The position numbers were made by a program, and so were the translations under genes. The notes beneath the pieces are model-generated. The model was not told the origin of the DNA and ran no database searches. It saw only the letters and a program-made list of their open reading frames with translations. Positions 1-13,300 of a stretch of 64,000 bases of DNA are shown here, one piece after another. Position 1 is the first letter of the stretch; each line of letters starts with the position of its first letter. This DNA is from Pteria penguin (Eukaryota; Mollusca; Bivalvia; Pterioida; Pteriidae), in NCBI GenBank assembly GCA_035048485.1, contig CM068588.1, positions 29,344,769-29,408,768 of the forward strand, written 5' to 3'.

Positions 1-355
1 AACACCGATGCCTTCGTTAGTGCAATACAAACAATAACTTACAATTGTTATACAATGTACATGAAAGAGGTGTGAATGTCTATTGTTTGGTATGATACAT
101 ATGACATGAATGTGAAAAAAATAGACACAAAAATGATTCAACACTGTGCACTTGAAAGAGGGTCTAATACTCTTCAGACCATTTCACAACCACATCATAT
201 CAGAACATGGTTATATACAATGCCATAGAATACATATCCCTTATACGTGTGCGCAAAAGAGAAACAGTTGGATGCGATATTAAAACTAAATTTACATATT
301 GTAAATATCAAAGATTTGATGTCTGGTGATAACATTTTTTGTATTATTTATGTAG
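1..355 (+). other. intron fragment upstream of the first terminal exon
   Basis: AT-rich sequence with no supportable coding exon. It ends in a T-rich stretch and an AG at 354-355, which reads as the acceptor of the exon that follows. The rest of that gene lies to the left of the window. Confidence 0.5.
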
Positions 356-603
356 ATTCGATAGTTAACATAACCACTCCTGGAGATGTACCCGACACGG
401 ATAAATTCAACATTATCTTCGGAGTTCTTGCTTTAATGATGATCATGGCCGTGATGACAGGTGTCGCTATGTGTATCGTGCGCTCCAATAATACCGACGA
501 TGACGACGATGATGACGAGGAACTACAAGAGATTATGAATGATGGAGCTTCACTGACGTCATATGGGATGACATCCGAACAGGCGTCTAGCTTGAGATCA
601 TAA
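356..603 (+). CDS. C-terminal exon of an unrecognised single-pass membrane protein (partial)
   Basis: Last coding exon, about 82 residues, ending in TAA at 601-603. After a short polar segment (SIVNITTPGDVPDTDKF) comes one hydrophobic helix of about 22-25 residues (IIFGVLALMMIMAVMTGVAM), then a basic/polar junction, a run of seven Asp plus two Glu, and a tail rich in Ser and Thr ending SSLRS. This pattern fits a type I membrane protein with an acidic cytoplasmic tail. The open frame continues left past the acceptor to about 247, but the AG at 354-355 and its pyrimidine-rich lead make 356 the likely exon start. I do not recognise the family and the upstream exons are outside the window. An antisense frame over the same bases is explained by the Asp repeat. 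Confidence 0.6.
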
Positions 604-676
604 TTATCGAGCGCCAAAACGTATATCAGAAAGTTATTTTTAAATTCTAACATGTAAATGTAATACAGAGTACTTG

Positions 677-682
677 AATAAA
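677..682 (+). promoter_or_regulatory. poly-A signal AATAAA for the 5'-most gene
   Basis: Canonical AATAAA 74 bases after the TAA stop. It supports the end of a transcript and a short 3' UTR. Confidence 0.6.
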
Positions 683-1797
683 AACAAATTAGTTTGAATG
701 ACATTATAATGATGTCGTTTGCACAGATGGATTGAAGAGCAACGAAATTGACTGAAATATTCATAATCATTACATTATTTCGCATTGTTATGTGGAAGAT
801 GAATGATGTCGCAATGTTTTGAAATTATATTTTATGTATTTTGTGTTCTACACTCAAGTATTTGTAGACCGTCTAGTTCTTTTTTGTTACTTGTTAAGAT
901 ATTCATACAGTAATTTGTCACACGAGATTTATGATACCTTTCAAAGTTTACATTAAAAATTTAAGTAATATATCTTGTAGAGAATATCTTAAAACAATTG
1001 CAGAAGATCTAAGGAAATGTTTTTGTATTCCATTTAGCTTCAAGTATATTTATTATTATAAAATCAGTTAAATTACACATAATAAATGCATTATAAGCAA
1101 CCTACAAGAGAAAAATCATAAATTCCCTAAAATAAGCAGAAATGACAAAATCCAAAAAGATGTCAAGAATTCTTTTTCTGATTTGATTGCAAAGAGCAAA
1201 CTTGAATCATACATCCTCATAGAACACTAAGATGCCATTAGTTTTTTAATCCACGCATCCTTTCTGAAGAATAATTTCAAAGGAGGATACACTCTTGGGT
1301 TTACGTTTGTGTATGGCGGCGCCACCTGTTGACATTTGTGAGTAAAACACAAACACTTTGAAGAGACCCGCTAATACTATAAGTATACAAATTTTGTAGG
1401 TCTTTTTAGGAGAAGTCGAAAATGTGAAAAGTTTACGAAGACGGACATTCGGACAACGGACAAATTGATATGATAAAAGCTCACTTAAGACTTGGTCGCT
1501 GGTGAAATAAACAAGAACATACTAATCTAGCATCTAATATTTATTTTATTTTCATCCATTTTATTCTAAATGTGACTGTTTTGATAACCAATATATTTTA
1601 CATTGCCCTTGTATTGAAAATATGTCTTGAAACCGCCAAATGAAAATTTCATATACATGTATTAAATAATGTCACCACATTTAAGCTTTCACGTTACATG
1701 CATACATTACTACGTCAATGCCATCGCTGATTGATCAACGTGTCTAAGGATGTATGCTCTCCAGGCCTGTGATATACTTATTGTTTTATGCCATTTT
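683..1797. other. intergenic, nothing recognised
   Basis: AT-rich sequence with no ORF, repeat or RNA gene that I can support. Confidence 0.5.
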
Positions 1798-1883
1798 AAG
1801 AGGTTGGTAACCTCCTGCCTCCATGTCGCGATATAACTGAAATATTATTGAAAGTGACGTAAAACACCAATCAACAAACCAAC
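1798..1883 (+). repeat. SINE 3' tail fragment
   Basis: Matches the 3' half of the SINE at 18877-19044: AAGAGGTTGGTAAC, CATGTCGCGATATAACTG and a tail of CAAC/CCAA units. The tRNA-like head is absent, so this is a 5'-truncated copy. Confidence 0.7.
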
Positions 1884-1935
1884 TATTTTTAGAATGTTCA
1901 TTTATAATGTGGCAGCACGACTAGTGTAAGTTTCA

Positions 1936-4133
1936 GAGTACCATGGCAATGATTCAGATTATGGCCTGTAGTAGAGCACCCTGGCAATGATTCAGATTAT
2001 GGCCTGTAGTAGAGCACCCTGGCTATGGTTCAAATTATGGCCTGCTGTAGAGCACCCTGGCAATGATTCAGATTATGGCCTGTAGTAGAGCACCCTGGCT
2101 ATGGTTCAGATTATGGCCTTTTGTAGAGCACCCTGGCAATGACTCAGATTATGGCCTGTAGTAGAGCACCCTGGCCATGACTCAGATTATGGCCTGTAGT
2201 AGAGCACCCTGGCTATGGTTCAGATTATGGACTGTAGTAGAGCACCCTGGCAATGATTCAGATTATGGCCTGTAGTAGAGCACCCTGGCAATGATTCAGA
2301 TTATGGCCTGTAGTAGAGCACCCTGGCTATGGTTCAGATTATGGCCTGCTGTAGAGCACCCTGGCAATGATTCAGATTATGGCCTGTAGTAGAGCACCCT
2401 GGCTATTGTTCAGATTATGGCCTTTTGTAGAGCACCCTGGCAATGACTCAGATTATGGCCTGTAGTAGAGCACCCTGGCCATGACTCAGATTATGGCCTG
2501 TAGTAGAGCACCCTGGCAATGATCCAGATTATGGCCTGTAGTAGAGCACCCTGGCAATGATTCAGATTATGGCCTGTAGTAGAGCACCCTGGCTATGGTT
2601 CAGATTATGGCCTTTTGTAGAGCACCCTGGCAATGACTTAGATTATGGCCTGTAGTAGAGCACCCTGGTCATGACTCAGATTATGGCCTGTAGTAGAGCA
2701 CCCTGGCTATGGTTCAGATTATGGCCTGTTGTAGAGCACTCTGACAATGATTCAGATTATGGCCTGTAGTAGAGCACCCTGGCAATGATTCAGATTATGG
2801 CCTGTAGTAGAGCACCCTGGCAATGATTCAGATTATGGCCTGTTGTAGAGCACCCTGCCTGAGGTTCAGATTATGGCCTGTTGTAGAGCTCTCTGTCTGA
2901 GGTTCAGATTATGGCCTGTTGTAGAGCTCCCTGTCTGAGGTTCAGATTGTTGCCTGTTGCAAGGCACCCTGGCAATGGGTCAGATTATGGCCTGTTGTAG
3001 AGCACCTTGGTTATGGATAAGAGTATGGCCTGTTGTAGATCACCTAGGCTTTTGTTCAGATTATGGCCTGTTGCACAGTACTCTGGTTATGGTTCAGAGT
3101 ATGGCCTGTAGTAGAGCACCCTGACTATGGTTCAGATTATAGCCTGTTGTAGAGCACTCTGGATATGGTTCAGGTTATGGCCTGTTGTAGAGCTCTCTGT
3201 CTGAGATTCAGATTGTTGCCTGTTGTAGGGCACCCTGGTTATGGGTCAGTTTATTGTCTATGTAGAGCACAATGGGTATGGTTCAGATTATGGCCTGTTG
3301 TAGTGCACCCTGGCTATGGGTCAGATTATGGCCTTTTGTAGAGCACTCTGCCTGAGGTTCAGATTATGGCCTATAGTAGAGCACCCTGGCTATGGTTCAG
3401 ATTATGGCCTGTTGCAGAGCATACTGGCTATGGTTCAGATTATGGCCTATAGTAGAGCACCTGGCTATGGTTCAGATTATGGCCTGTTGTAGAGCACCCT
3501 GGCTATGGTTCAGAGTATGGCCTGTTGTAGAGCACCCTGGCTATGGTTCAGATTATGGCCTGTAGTAGAGCACCCTGGCTATGGTTCAGATTATGGCCTG
3601 TTGTAGAGCACCCTGGCTATGGTTCAGATTATGGCCTGTTGTAGAGCACCCTGGCTATGGTTCAGATTATGGCCTGTAGTAGAGCACCCTGGCTATGGTT
3701 CAGATTATGGCCTGTTGTAGAGCACCCTGGCTATGGTTCAGATTATGGCCTATAGTAGAGCACCTGGCTATGGTTCAGATTATGGCCTGTTGTAGAGCAC
3801 CCTGGCAATGGGTTAGATTAAGGCCTGTTGCAGAGCACCCTGGCAACGGATCAGATTATGACCTGTTGCACAACATCCTTGTGCAGAATTTGGCCAATCA
3901 CCCTGTCTTCCAAATTACCATGTTGCACGGCATCTTCGCTGTTGCTCGAATTGTGGCCTATTGCAGAACATCCTTGCTATGTTCAGATTATGATTAGTTG
4001 CAGAGCATCCTGGCTAAGGGCAAGATTTTGGCTTCTTGCTGAACATACTCGCTATGGTTCAGATTGTCGCTTGTTGCCAAACACATTGCTTTTGTTTCAG
4101 ATTATGACCTGTTGCCAAGCATTCTGGCTATGA
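1936..4133. repeat. minisatellite, 38-bp unit, about 55-58 copies
   Basis: Tandem array of a 38-bp monomer containing GATTCAGATTATGGCCTG and TAGTAGAGCACCCTGG. Copies at 1940-2830 and 3400-3800 are nearly identical, while those after about 3830 are strongly diverged and fade out near 4130. Since 38 is not a multiple of three, the open frames here are not genes. A variant monomer with CCTTTTG recurs at 2117, 2421, 2611 and 3332, spaced by close to whole numbers of units, which points to higher-order amplification. Confidence 0.95.
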
Positions 4134-4936
4134 AAAGGTAACTTGTCTTACATTCCAGATATCAAAGGTTGAGAAGATTATGGATTCAGTCAGATTCTTA
4201 CCCTGATCTTTCAGTTATGGCATAAGTCACTGACAAGTTAATAAGTTGATCACATTAAGTTACTTCAAGTTTCAAGATTTTAAGAAGAGAGTAAGTCAAG
4301 TGAATCATCGAGAAATGCTCCCTGAAAAAAAATTGTTCTGATGAATTCCAAAGAAGCAAAAGGAAATTTTGGGTTTTATTTAAGAAAATTTCCGAAACTA
4401 CCTTTCATACGCCTTTTACCTTTGGGTATGATTTATGATAGATTTATGACCTTGGATTACTATGGAAGAAGAGTGATCTGCATTTCAACAAGTTTTCTTA
4501 AAAACATACTTACAATGTATGTCAAATTTTTTACAAAAATTATTCCACGTTTATTTCCTGCTGATCTTGACCTGGAGACCTTGACCTTGAGTGACCATAA
4601 ACAAAGAGTTTGGATTATGAAGAACATCTGAGCCATGTATGATAAAAATCCATCGACTTGGTGTGAAGTTACTATACTTTTTATTTTAAAACAGTTTCTT
4701 AGTGACATTGACGGTAAAATGACATTGAACTACCTTTATCTCAAAATGTGGGTTTTCTGCAAAAATTGTACAAAGTATCGTTACAGGTCACTAGTTTAAA
4801 ATCAGCTGCTATGGCTTCTTAGCGATATTTTAGCTATAATTCTCTTGACTTACAAGTTATTACTTTACATGACCACAGAATAAAAGATTATGAAACATGC
4901 AAAATGCAAGTCCAAGTATGTATACATTCCTGTGGA
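4134..4936. other. intergenic, nothing recognised
   Basis: Unique-looking AT-rich sequence. Short ORFs on both strands have no recognisable content and no splice support. Confidence 0.45.
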
Positions 4937-5053
4937 CCGTTTCACAATGAATCATAAGTACGATATTTTACGTACGTTCAAAAATTCGTTAAGTCTTATG
5001 GGATTTTTTTGTACGTACGTAAAATATCGTACGTATGATTCTTTGTGAAACGG
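4937..5053. repeat. fold-back MITE 1 of a three-element run
   Basis: 117-bp element with inverted arms of about 41 bases. The left end begins CCGTTTCACAATGAATCATA and the reverse complement of the right end begins CCGTTTCACAAAGAATCATA. Both arms contain ACGATATTTTACGTACGT. The centre is AT-rich and non-coding. Confidence 0.8.
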
Positions 5054-5280
5054 CCTGGGTCCGACGCCATAAACTGAGAATATACTTAAGTCAAAAATTT
5101 CATTTTGATTTATTCCATTATCAAACATTCAAATAAATTTTAATGCAGAATGGTTTAATTCTATTTATCAGTAGAATAAAACTAAATAAAATCCAAATCC
5201 CAGTTATTAATTCATTGATGAACAGAAGAATATGAATTTTTGACTTAAGTATATTCTCATTTTATGGCGCCAGACCCTGG
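5054..5280. repeat. fold-back MITE 2 of a three-element run
   Basis: Terminal inverted repeats of about 43 bases, sharing GAGAATATACTTAAGTCAAA and GCCATAAA, around an AT-rich non-coding centre. It starts directly after the element at 4937-5053. Confidence 0.8.
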
Positions 5281-5558
5281 TCCCAAAGTTATAAAATTTT
5301 TAGCGTGCTCAACTCAAACTCCGTGCTCAAACTGTGAGAACGTGCTTAGTAAAAATCGCCACTAGAGTTTGAGATTGGTAGAGGTTATAGATGTTTTGAG
5401 CATGAGTTCGAGCAAGGTATTTACCATTCTTAAAATATTGAGCACACGCTCAAACTATAAGTTTTATAACCTCAATTTCGTGTGATCTCATACTTGAGAT
5501 TGGGATCAGAGTTTGAGCACGGACAACACTCTCAAAACATTTTATATCCTTTGGGCCC
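5279..5558. repeat. fold-back MITE 3 of a three-element run
   Basis: Inverted ends: GGTCCCAAAGTTATAAAAT on the left and, reverse-complemented, GGGCCCAAAGGATATAAAAT on the right. Interior copies of GTGCTCAAACT in both orientations make most of the element self-complementary. Confidence 0.7.
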
Positions 5559-7242
5559 TTTAGTGAGTATTTATGAATTTTAAAGAATAATTTCAATCAG
5601 TATTTACGAAGACGGACCAAGGTCCAAACGGCATCCATGTGTATGAGTAACATTTGTACAAGCTGAGGTATTATTTAAATTCATTAAAAGGAGCTCAGAC
5701 AGAAGGATCGACATACAGACACAACTGCTGCAGTAAATATGTATTTCCCCTCCATCTCGAAAGTTTTCGTTGCTTCCTTTTCTATCTTGTATTTCAAGGC
5801 AATAAATACTGCTCGTGGAAGAGTTACGGATATATGACCAAAAGGCAAACAAGTTAAGGCTTGATGTTGAATAACTATCTTGATAATAAGTCTTGTTCTT
5901 TATGTCAATGCATCGATCTTTATTCATTAAAACCAAGATATAAAACTAAAGTTATTCTCTAGTTCATCAAATGTTTACTTCTTATTCAACAATATGACAC
6001 ATTAGGCAAAATAATGCAGAGAGATAAACCATCTGGTTAAAACCAGTTTTTTACACTTCTCTATTTTTCCCACCGGTATTTTAACAGAATAGTAAAGTAA
6101 ACATCTGGTTTTAAGAAAAATGCAATTAAAAAATATACAATAATGCTGTTGGAAAAAATTAGGAAAATAGAGAGGTGTTTAAGTTTTATCTTTTTAATGG
6201 GAAATTTATGGGAAATCCCTGAAAATATATATACTTAGAAACTGTTTTGTGTTCCAAGTTGAAGTAAAACAACCATAAAGAATGTAACAACCAAATCTGT
6301 AAAGTAGCAGGTTTCAAAAAATAAACTAGAGGTTTTTTTGTCCGTCTGAGTCTATCTTTATTTAATAATCAATTTATTTAAAACATAATGAGCTCAGTTA
6401 ATCTACTGCCCAGCCCAATGACAAAGAAACTGGTTTTGGTATCTTCATGCTGGAGGGAATTGTCACATAAATATGTGTTGATAATTTTTCTATGACTAAA
6501 AGAGGAACATACATACCTAGTAAATATGTGACTTATTATTCCATGTCATACAAGTAAGAACTTTTTACTGACCAGGGTCAATACCTTGTTATCCAATACA
6601 TATCACAGGATGCATGATGAGTATGTATTGGAATCAGAACAGCTTATTGTTGCCTTGTGCACAGGCAGATCAGAGAAACAGGTGACTCATCAGTTAAATA
6701 CATCATACATTTCACAATTAAAGATCATCCATATGTAACCTCCTTCTACCTAATTTAGAAATTTCAGTTTGGACATGCTGTTATTTTACGTTTTGCTTGT
6801 TGATATTTAATGGAATTCTCAAATCAAGAGAAAATCTAGAATAAGATCATACTTTATCATAACTATGTTAGTTATTATTATAAAATATTTAATCGAAGTT
6901 AAACATGTATTAAAATTCACTTCATATCTCCATCTTATTGTGCAGTTACAATACATTTATATATAGGCTTTTTACAAATGATAGCATTCTGAAAGGGAAG
7001 GATATCCAGGGTCTAAACTGCTATGGAAGATGGAGCAAATCCTCCATAATGCTTTATAAAATTTGGAATTATGGCATAGTAATGCATCTTTATCATGGTA
7101 CAGTAAAGAAAATGTGCATTGTTTTACGTACACATAATGAAAGTAGCTAGGCCACTTGATAATAATGATTTGCTTTTGATTATAAATATAATCTTATTTT
7201 CTATTTCTAAATCATTCAGTCACACATTTTTATCACACAATG
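5559..7242. other. intergenic, with probable P450 3' UTR at its right end
   Basis: AT-rich, no supportable gene. The right end should hold the 3' UTR of the minus-strand P450. A possible ATTAAA on the minus strand lies at 6888-6893, too weak to call. Confidence 0.4.
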
Positions 7243-7397
7243 TCAAGGTCTGTCAATAAAGGTGAAGGTTGCAGGTTGATCTGGCACCATCAAGATCTGA
7301 AACTTTTGATCCAAGTTACCATGGTTATAGTCTATTCTGAAGTTCTTCAGAAGTTTGGATAACAACACATACATATCCTGCTCTGCAAAACGTCTTC
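7243..7397 (-). CDS. P450 exon 9: L-helix and C-terminus
   Basis: Encodes GRRFAEQDMYVLLSKLLKNF through TFTFIDRP and TGA (7245-7243). GRR after the haem Cys is characteristic of the mitochondrial clan. Acceptor TTTTACAG. Confidence 0.94.
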
Positions 7398-10300
7398 CTG
7401 TAAAACAAATAAAACTCTGATTATACTTATATTTGTGTTAAAAATAACAACAATAGCATTGATATTCCACAAAAAGTTCCAGTGTAACTACAATTATTGA
7501 TAAGAAGTTAATAGAATGCTTTCTATCCTCAATAATCACGGGCTTGGGCTTTCACAACTTGGGTTTGGCAGTGTTTTCCTCAAGATGTGAATACATGTAT
7601 AAGATCTATTAATTCATGAAAGCAACATATTCATCATTATTATCAAGAGACTCATATTTTAAGTATGGTTATGTATGTATTTATTATCTTTAGTATTTCA
7701 GACATGGTGATTACAAAAATTCTGGTATGAAATGGGGTGGGGGTGGGGGTTAAGTAAGTCATTTACTCTTTTTGGAAATGAGAATGGGCTCAAATTTCAT
7801 TTCTCTATAGTCCTTACAGTAATTATATATGTAATCAACAGACCACAGAGTAGATTGTCTATGAGGGATAATGGACAGCAGATGGCAAGCTATCCTTTTG
7901 AATCAGACAGATAATTATTACAACATATATACGTTATAATTTTGTGCATCAGATACATATTTTGACAACTTATGTCTCTTCAGTGATGCCATTGAGTGAT
8001 CGCCAAATGCCCGACATCACACATTTTGGCAGACTTTTTCAATATGACGTCACAAATAAATGGCCCGTCAAACGTCATAGTGGAACTACGTACCGTAATG
8101 GGCGTGGTTAAAGTTGGATCTGGCGATCCCTCAATTCGCTGAATGATTGGAATTTTGATAATATATAAATTATGAAGAGCAGAGTTGAAACTTAAGTGGC
8201 CAAAATAATGAGCCAAAGAATCAATCTAAGGACACAGCTATTTATGAGGGAGATACTGCTTAGTTTTAAAGATAAAAGAAAAAATATAAGCAATGCAATT
8301 ACAGCATACTAAATATATCGCATATGGTTCTTTGATTATAAATGTCTACAGTGTTAGCAAAGAGACTGACCTGCACACATTCTTGGTCCATGACCAAATG
8401 GAGTTAGTAGATATGGATGTATATTATGAGCAGACCCATCCCTTAACCATCTATCTGGGAGAAATTTCTCTGGTTCAATAAAATGGTCTGGAGATCTGAA
8501 CAACACTGATGTACACAGTTCTACAATAGTCTGCAAATAAAAAATAATATTCCACTGTTTGTGATCATATGGTGCCTAATTTACCTTGTATTGCATTAAT
8601 TAAAATAATTCTATAAAACAGACAGAAAAAGACTGAAAGACTTACAGTATTCAGAATTGTAAAGAGAAATAACAGACATCTGAATGTTATATTTACCCCT
8701 GCTGGTATGTGATATCCTCCTATAACCATATCCTTTTGGGGAATTCTCTTTATCTCTTGCCCAATCGGGTAAAACCTACATTTAATATACAAAAACCAAT
8801 GTTTATATATATAACTTCAATAACAGGAATTACGGTATTCTGCTAAACTTGATGTAAACATCTTATTATCTTATTTATATCACAATGATTTGCACATTCA
8901 AGAAAAAATGAAATACAAAAAATACATGTGTATTAACAAACTCATCCTACTTTCTGTATTGGATATACTTAACATTTTCCTTTTGAATTACTACACCATC
9001 CCTTTATTTTCCTAGTTTCATTTATAGAATGCCTGAGACATGAAGTATGTTGTTTTAAAGCAATTTGTCTCTGTAATACCATGGCAATATATCCTCATTT
9101 ACCTGCACAAATCACATTATCTTGGATGAGCCAAGGGGGAACCTGTCAGTGGATTACTAAAATGTTGTCAATGTACCTGTCAGTATTCAGTGGTTTTTTG
9201 AGGTTGTTAATATACCTGTCAGTAGTTTGTTTTTCTGAGAAGATTGTCAGTGTACCCATCATCACACAGGTGTTTTTAGATGTCAGTGTACCTGCCAGTA
9301 GTCAGTGATTTTTTAGAGGATTTCAGTGTGTCTGTCAGTAGTCAGTGATTTTCTGAGAATTGTCAGTGCACCCGTCAGTGGTTTTTCTGAGAAAGTTGTC
9401 AATTGTCAGTGTACCTGTCACTGGTCAGTGGTTTTTGGAAAAAAGATGTCAGCACACCTGCCAGTAGTCAGTGATTTTTTGTGGGCACTATGGTGTCCTC
9501 CATCATTAATCACTGACTTCTAGCTATAGTATCATACAGGTGAAATAATCTAAGTGTGTAAAAGTATTCATGTATAATAATACATAAGGGTACAACTAGA
9601 TGTGTCCGTGTGGCATGAATGCCACAAGCAAAGCTTTTCAAGCGTGCATTTTGATAAGGATATCATTTTGAAACTAGGTGAAATATAAGTTCAAGGGCCA
9701 TCACTCTTGTAGAGATTTTTGGACAGGATTCCCCATACAATGTACACATCTACATATTGTGATCTTTGTACCTAATATTAATGAAATCCTCCTGTAGGTT
9801 ACGGAGTTGTGAAGACAAGGTGAAATTACAATGTATGTATAGAAATCTAAGTCCAAGGGCTATAACTCATGCAAAACTTTTTGAACAGCATTCCCCTTAC
9901 AATATACACATCTACATACTGTGATCTTTGTTTGTACCAAGTCTCAATAACTTCCTTCCAAGGGTTTAAGAAGAGTTGCGAAAACAAAATATATCCATGA
10001 CAGAATAATGGAATGGTGGCTAGGGGCATAAAATGGTGTAAAGATAAGCAATTCCTATAGTAGGGCATACCTTTCAATGTTCTGCTTTCACAAAAGTAGG
10101 AAAGAGTCATTTTTCAAGCTTTTGAGAGCAGTTTGAATACACATACACAAATTTCAATATAAAAAGTGACATTTAGTGGATCAATTTTTATTGTTTTGTT
10201 TATGACATTATAATCAAATGTCTGACTTGTCTGACCTTAAATGATGTCAACGTTTTACACTAAATAGTTTGACATTAGAGGACAATAGATCTGTGTATTC

Positions 10301-13300
10301 ACATCTTTATTCCATTTCTTGTTACTGAACTGATCTTGTATCTTTACACTGATGAGTTGTCTCACCTTTGTGACTCTTTAACACAGGCTTTGAGGTATGT
10401 CAGTTTATTCATGACTTCTCCTGTTATAGAACAGCCATCAGGTACATGCTTGCATACTTCATGATATGCTCTCTCTTGAGTCTCTGGATTCTTAGCAAGA
10501 CAATACAGAGCAAACAAAAAGGAGGGAACCGTCTAAAATGAAACATCCTTTTTATTAAACAAAGTTACCAGATCAGAAATAAAAAAACAAAAACATAATA
10601 ACTACCAGTAAAACAAAAAAAAAAACTACCCCAAAATATTAGGATATGGGGGTCTAATGCGCTAGTCTCCTTCCCTTTCAATACCTGGCCAGAGGAGTGA
10701 TGACATGCAATATCCTCCCTAAGAGGATTTGACTGCAGATATGAAAGGTGTGATGTTTTATGGTTATTTGATTATAATGAGTATTCTTACATTCAAATAT
10801 GGTATGAACTGCGAATATTTCCATTGTTAGTCATACTATGGATTTATCATCCTCGTAATTTATATGCAAGTATTAACTACAAGAGAGCTTAGAGTAAAAT
10901 ATTTATCTTGTCTTATCTATTCCAACAATATAAATTGTTAATTATTCATAAAAATATAATATTTTTCACAATAAATATTGTTAAAATATAACTGATTATT
11001 AACACTTGATTAAACTGTGAATTGTCTTTATAATGACCATGCGCCTCTGATTGGTACATACATTAAACTACTGCAACAAAGATAATATCAATCAAAGTAC
11101 TGATAGCAGAGAAAGATGGGGCCATTTACCCTTATTGGTTGTTTGATCATTCATGAGAAAATAAAGTTGCTGCCATTTTTATAATTTTACTGTACATATC
11201 ATCATATTTTATGGTAAATTATCATGCTTCCTGAATGATTTGTTTACCACATTGTCAGACAAAAATGTACCTCAGACCCAATCCAGTATTGAAATGAGCA
11301 TACACCTACTAGAGGAATTCCGTTATTTATAGCTAACCAAATCTACTAGTTTACAATTACATTTTGGTAATAAAACCTACATACCGTATTTACTCGAATA
11401 TAATACGCACCCGAGTATAATACGCACCCCCAACAATGAGCTCGAAAATCATGAAAAAATGTCTAACTCCGTGTATAATACGCAGGGGGAAAATGCAAAA
11501 CAAGATGTCAATTTCCTGTTGAAACTACAAGACCGCCAGCTGAATTTGCTTTGCCGTATACCTGTTACAGTGTAATCGCGTAACGTGTATTATTATCAAA
11601 AGCCGCACAGAACAACCAGCCTTTATTCATCGTGTGATATCAACGCTTTTCTCTCTTTCATTTCATTTTCAATTAAACTCAGGTATACTTCAAATGTCTT
11701 AACTAGTACCCTCGTCCCAAACGATCACTTTATTTTTTTCTCTCTCGTTAGAATGAACTGGCGTGTCTACTATACTACGTGAACTTTACACGGAGATTGC
11801 AGATGTTTGTGAAGACAAAATATATATAAAGAATGAATGAATGAGTGTTATCCAAACTGTCGATGCTCTTGCCATTACGGTCAAGTAGTTTCACCTGTTG
11901 CGTAACTAGCGATTAACCAATTAAGGATAAATCATTATATCACCCGTACAATCTGCTAATCAGAAACCATTGCTAAATAACACAGCGCAAGTATTCTATC
12001 GTGTTCATTAAATGCCACACTGTAGACATTACTCCTGTTATCGCCTTGGGCATTTACTATGGGAAGCGGACAGTATACAGACAATAGATATATCTCAAGC
12101 CTCATGGGTTTGATTGACGGCTTTAGATACTTTAATGGACACACGCACCCCTCTAAATCCGCCACTGAAGCGAAAAAAAGTTCCAGATTTCTAACCCTAT
12201 GTATGTATGGTAATACAAAATAGGAAGCAAGAGACAATCATAATTTATGTATTCAATTATAACATGATAATCTAAAGCCTGAGATATAAGATACTTTTAC
12301 CTTAAATGTTGTTTTCCCTTAAGAAAATCTAATGAAAGCGAGTGACCTATATTTAGCCCTTGCAATGGGATTTCCCCCCTGTAAATCACATGAATAAACA
12401 CCTTATCAAATGTACAAGCAGTATGTGTGTAGATATCTCATTACAAAGAAATATACATAAACATACAGGAGTTCGTAAATGAACATTTACTACATGTATG
12501 TGTATTTCCAATTTCTGTATTCATGCAGCGTTTACAACAAATTTTTGATTTGATTTTGAAGCGTATTTTATGTACTATATCTCTGCACAGGTTTGCAGTT
12601 GGATACTCTCAGGCCAACATCCCTATTGAACAGTGCCACAATAGATAGCAATCATTGTATTAAGCATCTAGAAATCTGAAAATGGTGCATCTATAGTAAG
12701 GTATCACACAAACATGGGTGTGACCAAAGAAAAGATAGTCAGATGAGAGAGAGAGAGAGAGTACATCTACTACAATAAACATTCAAAACTATTTCATTCA
12801 TACATATTTGTAACGATTTTAGGGGAATGTTCTGTATAACATTTCTTTGAATTTTCTACTCACTGTGTTCAGACCATCTCCAAACAAGGACAAAGTTATA
12901 ATACTGACATCCTTAAAGCTAAGTTCTTTCCTGGATAACAGATAACACAAGAAGTTGTACTGGTCATCTTTAAGTTGACCCCTGCACTGTATGGAATCAA
13001 TCTCTGCAACAGTTTCATCTACCAGTTTCTGTCCATTTCTGAAAACAATTAAAATGATTGAGTATTAATGCCATACCAGGAATATTCCTGCAATGTAGTT
13101 GTAGCAACACCTTACTGTATCACAATCAATTTTGACAAGTGCAAGGATTGAATCTAAGCTGGAAAGGACCTTACACATGCTAACATCTACTGTGTAATGT
13201 AACCTTGGCTTTCAACATACAAAGAAAACCTCAAGGAATCTAGACAGACTCTGGTGGGATTTGGACACACTGAGTTTCAGGCAATCTAAGTAAACTTTTA

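Noticed and set aside
348..785. Minus-strand ORF with a serine run
   Set aside because: The serine run is the complement of the Asp repeat in the plus-strand exon; the plus reading has a membrane helix, acceptor and poly-A signal.
3695..4133. Two overlapping plus-strand ORFs with repeated MACCRAPW-like peptides
   Set aside because: They lie in the 38-bp minisatellite, whose unit is not a multiple of three; the peptide repetition is that of the DNA.
1936..4133. CRISPR-like array
   Set aside because: Units are directly contiguous with no unique spacers, and the genome is animal.
6030..6180. Possible MITE from CACTTCTCTATTTTTCC and its complement
   Set aside because: Only about 16 paired bases and no flanking duplication; chance is likely in such AT-rich DNA.
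8565..8792. Continuation of the P450 reading frame past GVNITFRC
   Set aside because: The GTAAAT donor after PAG and the in-phase next exon give the correct P450 sequence; the extension reads intron.
11585..12237. ORFs on both strands in P450 intron 5
   Set aside because: No splice borders in phase with the P450 and no family features; transposon-end sequences lie around them.
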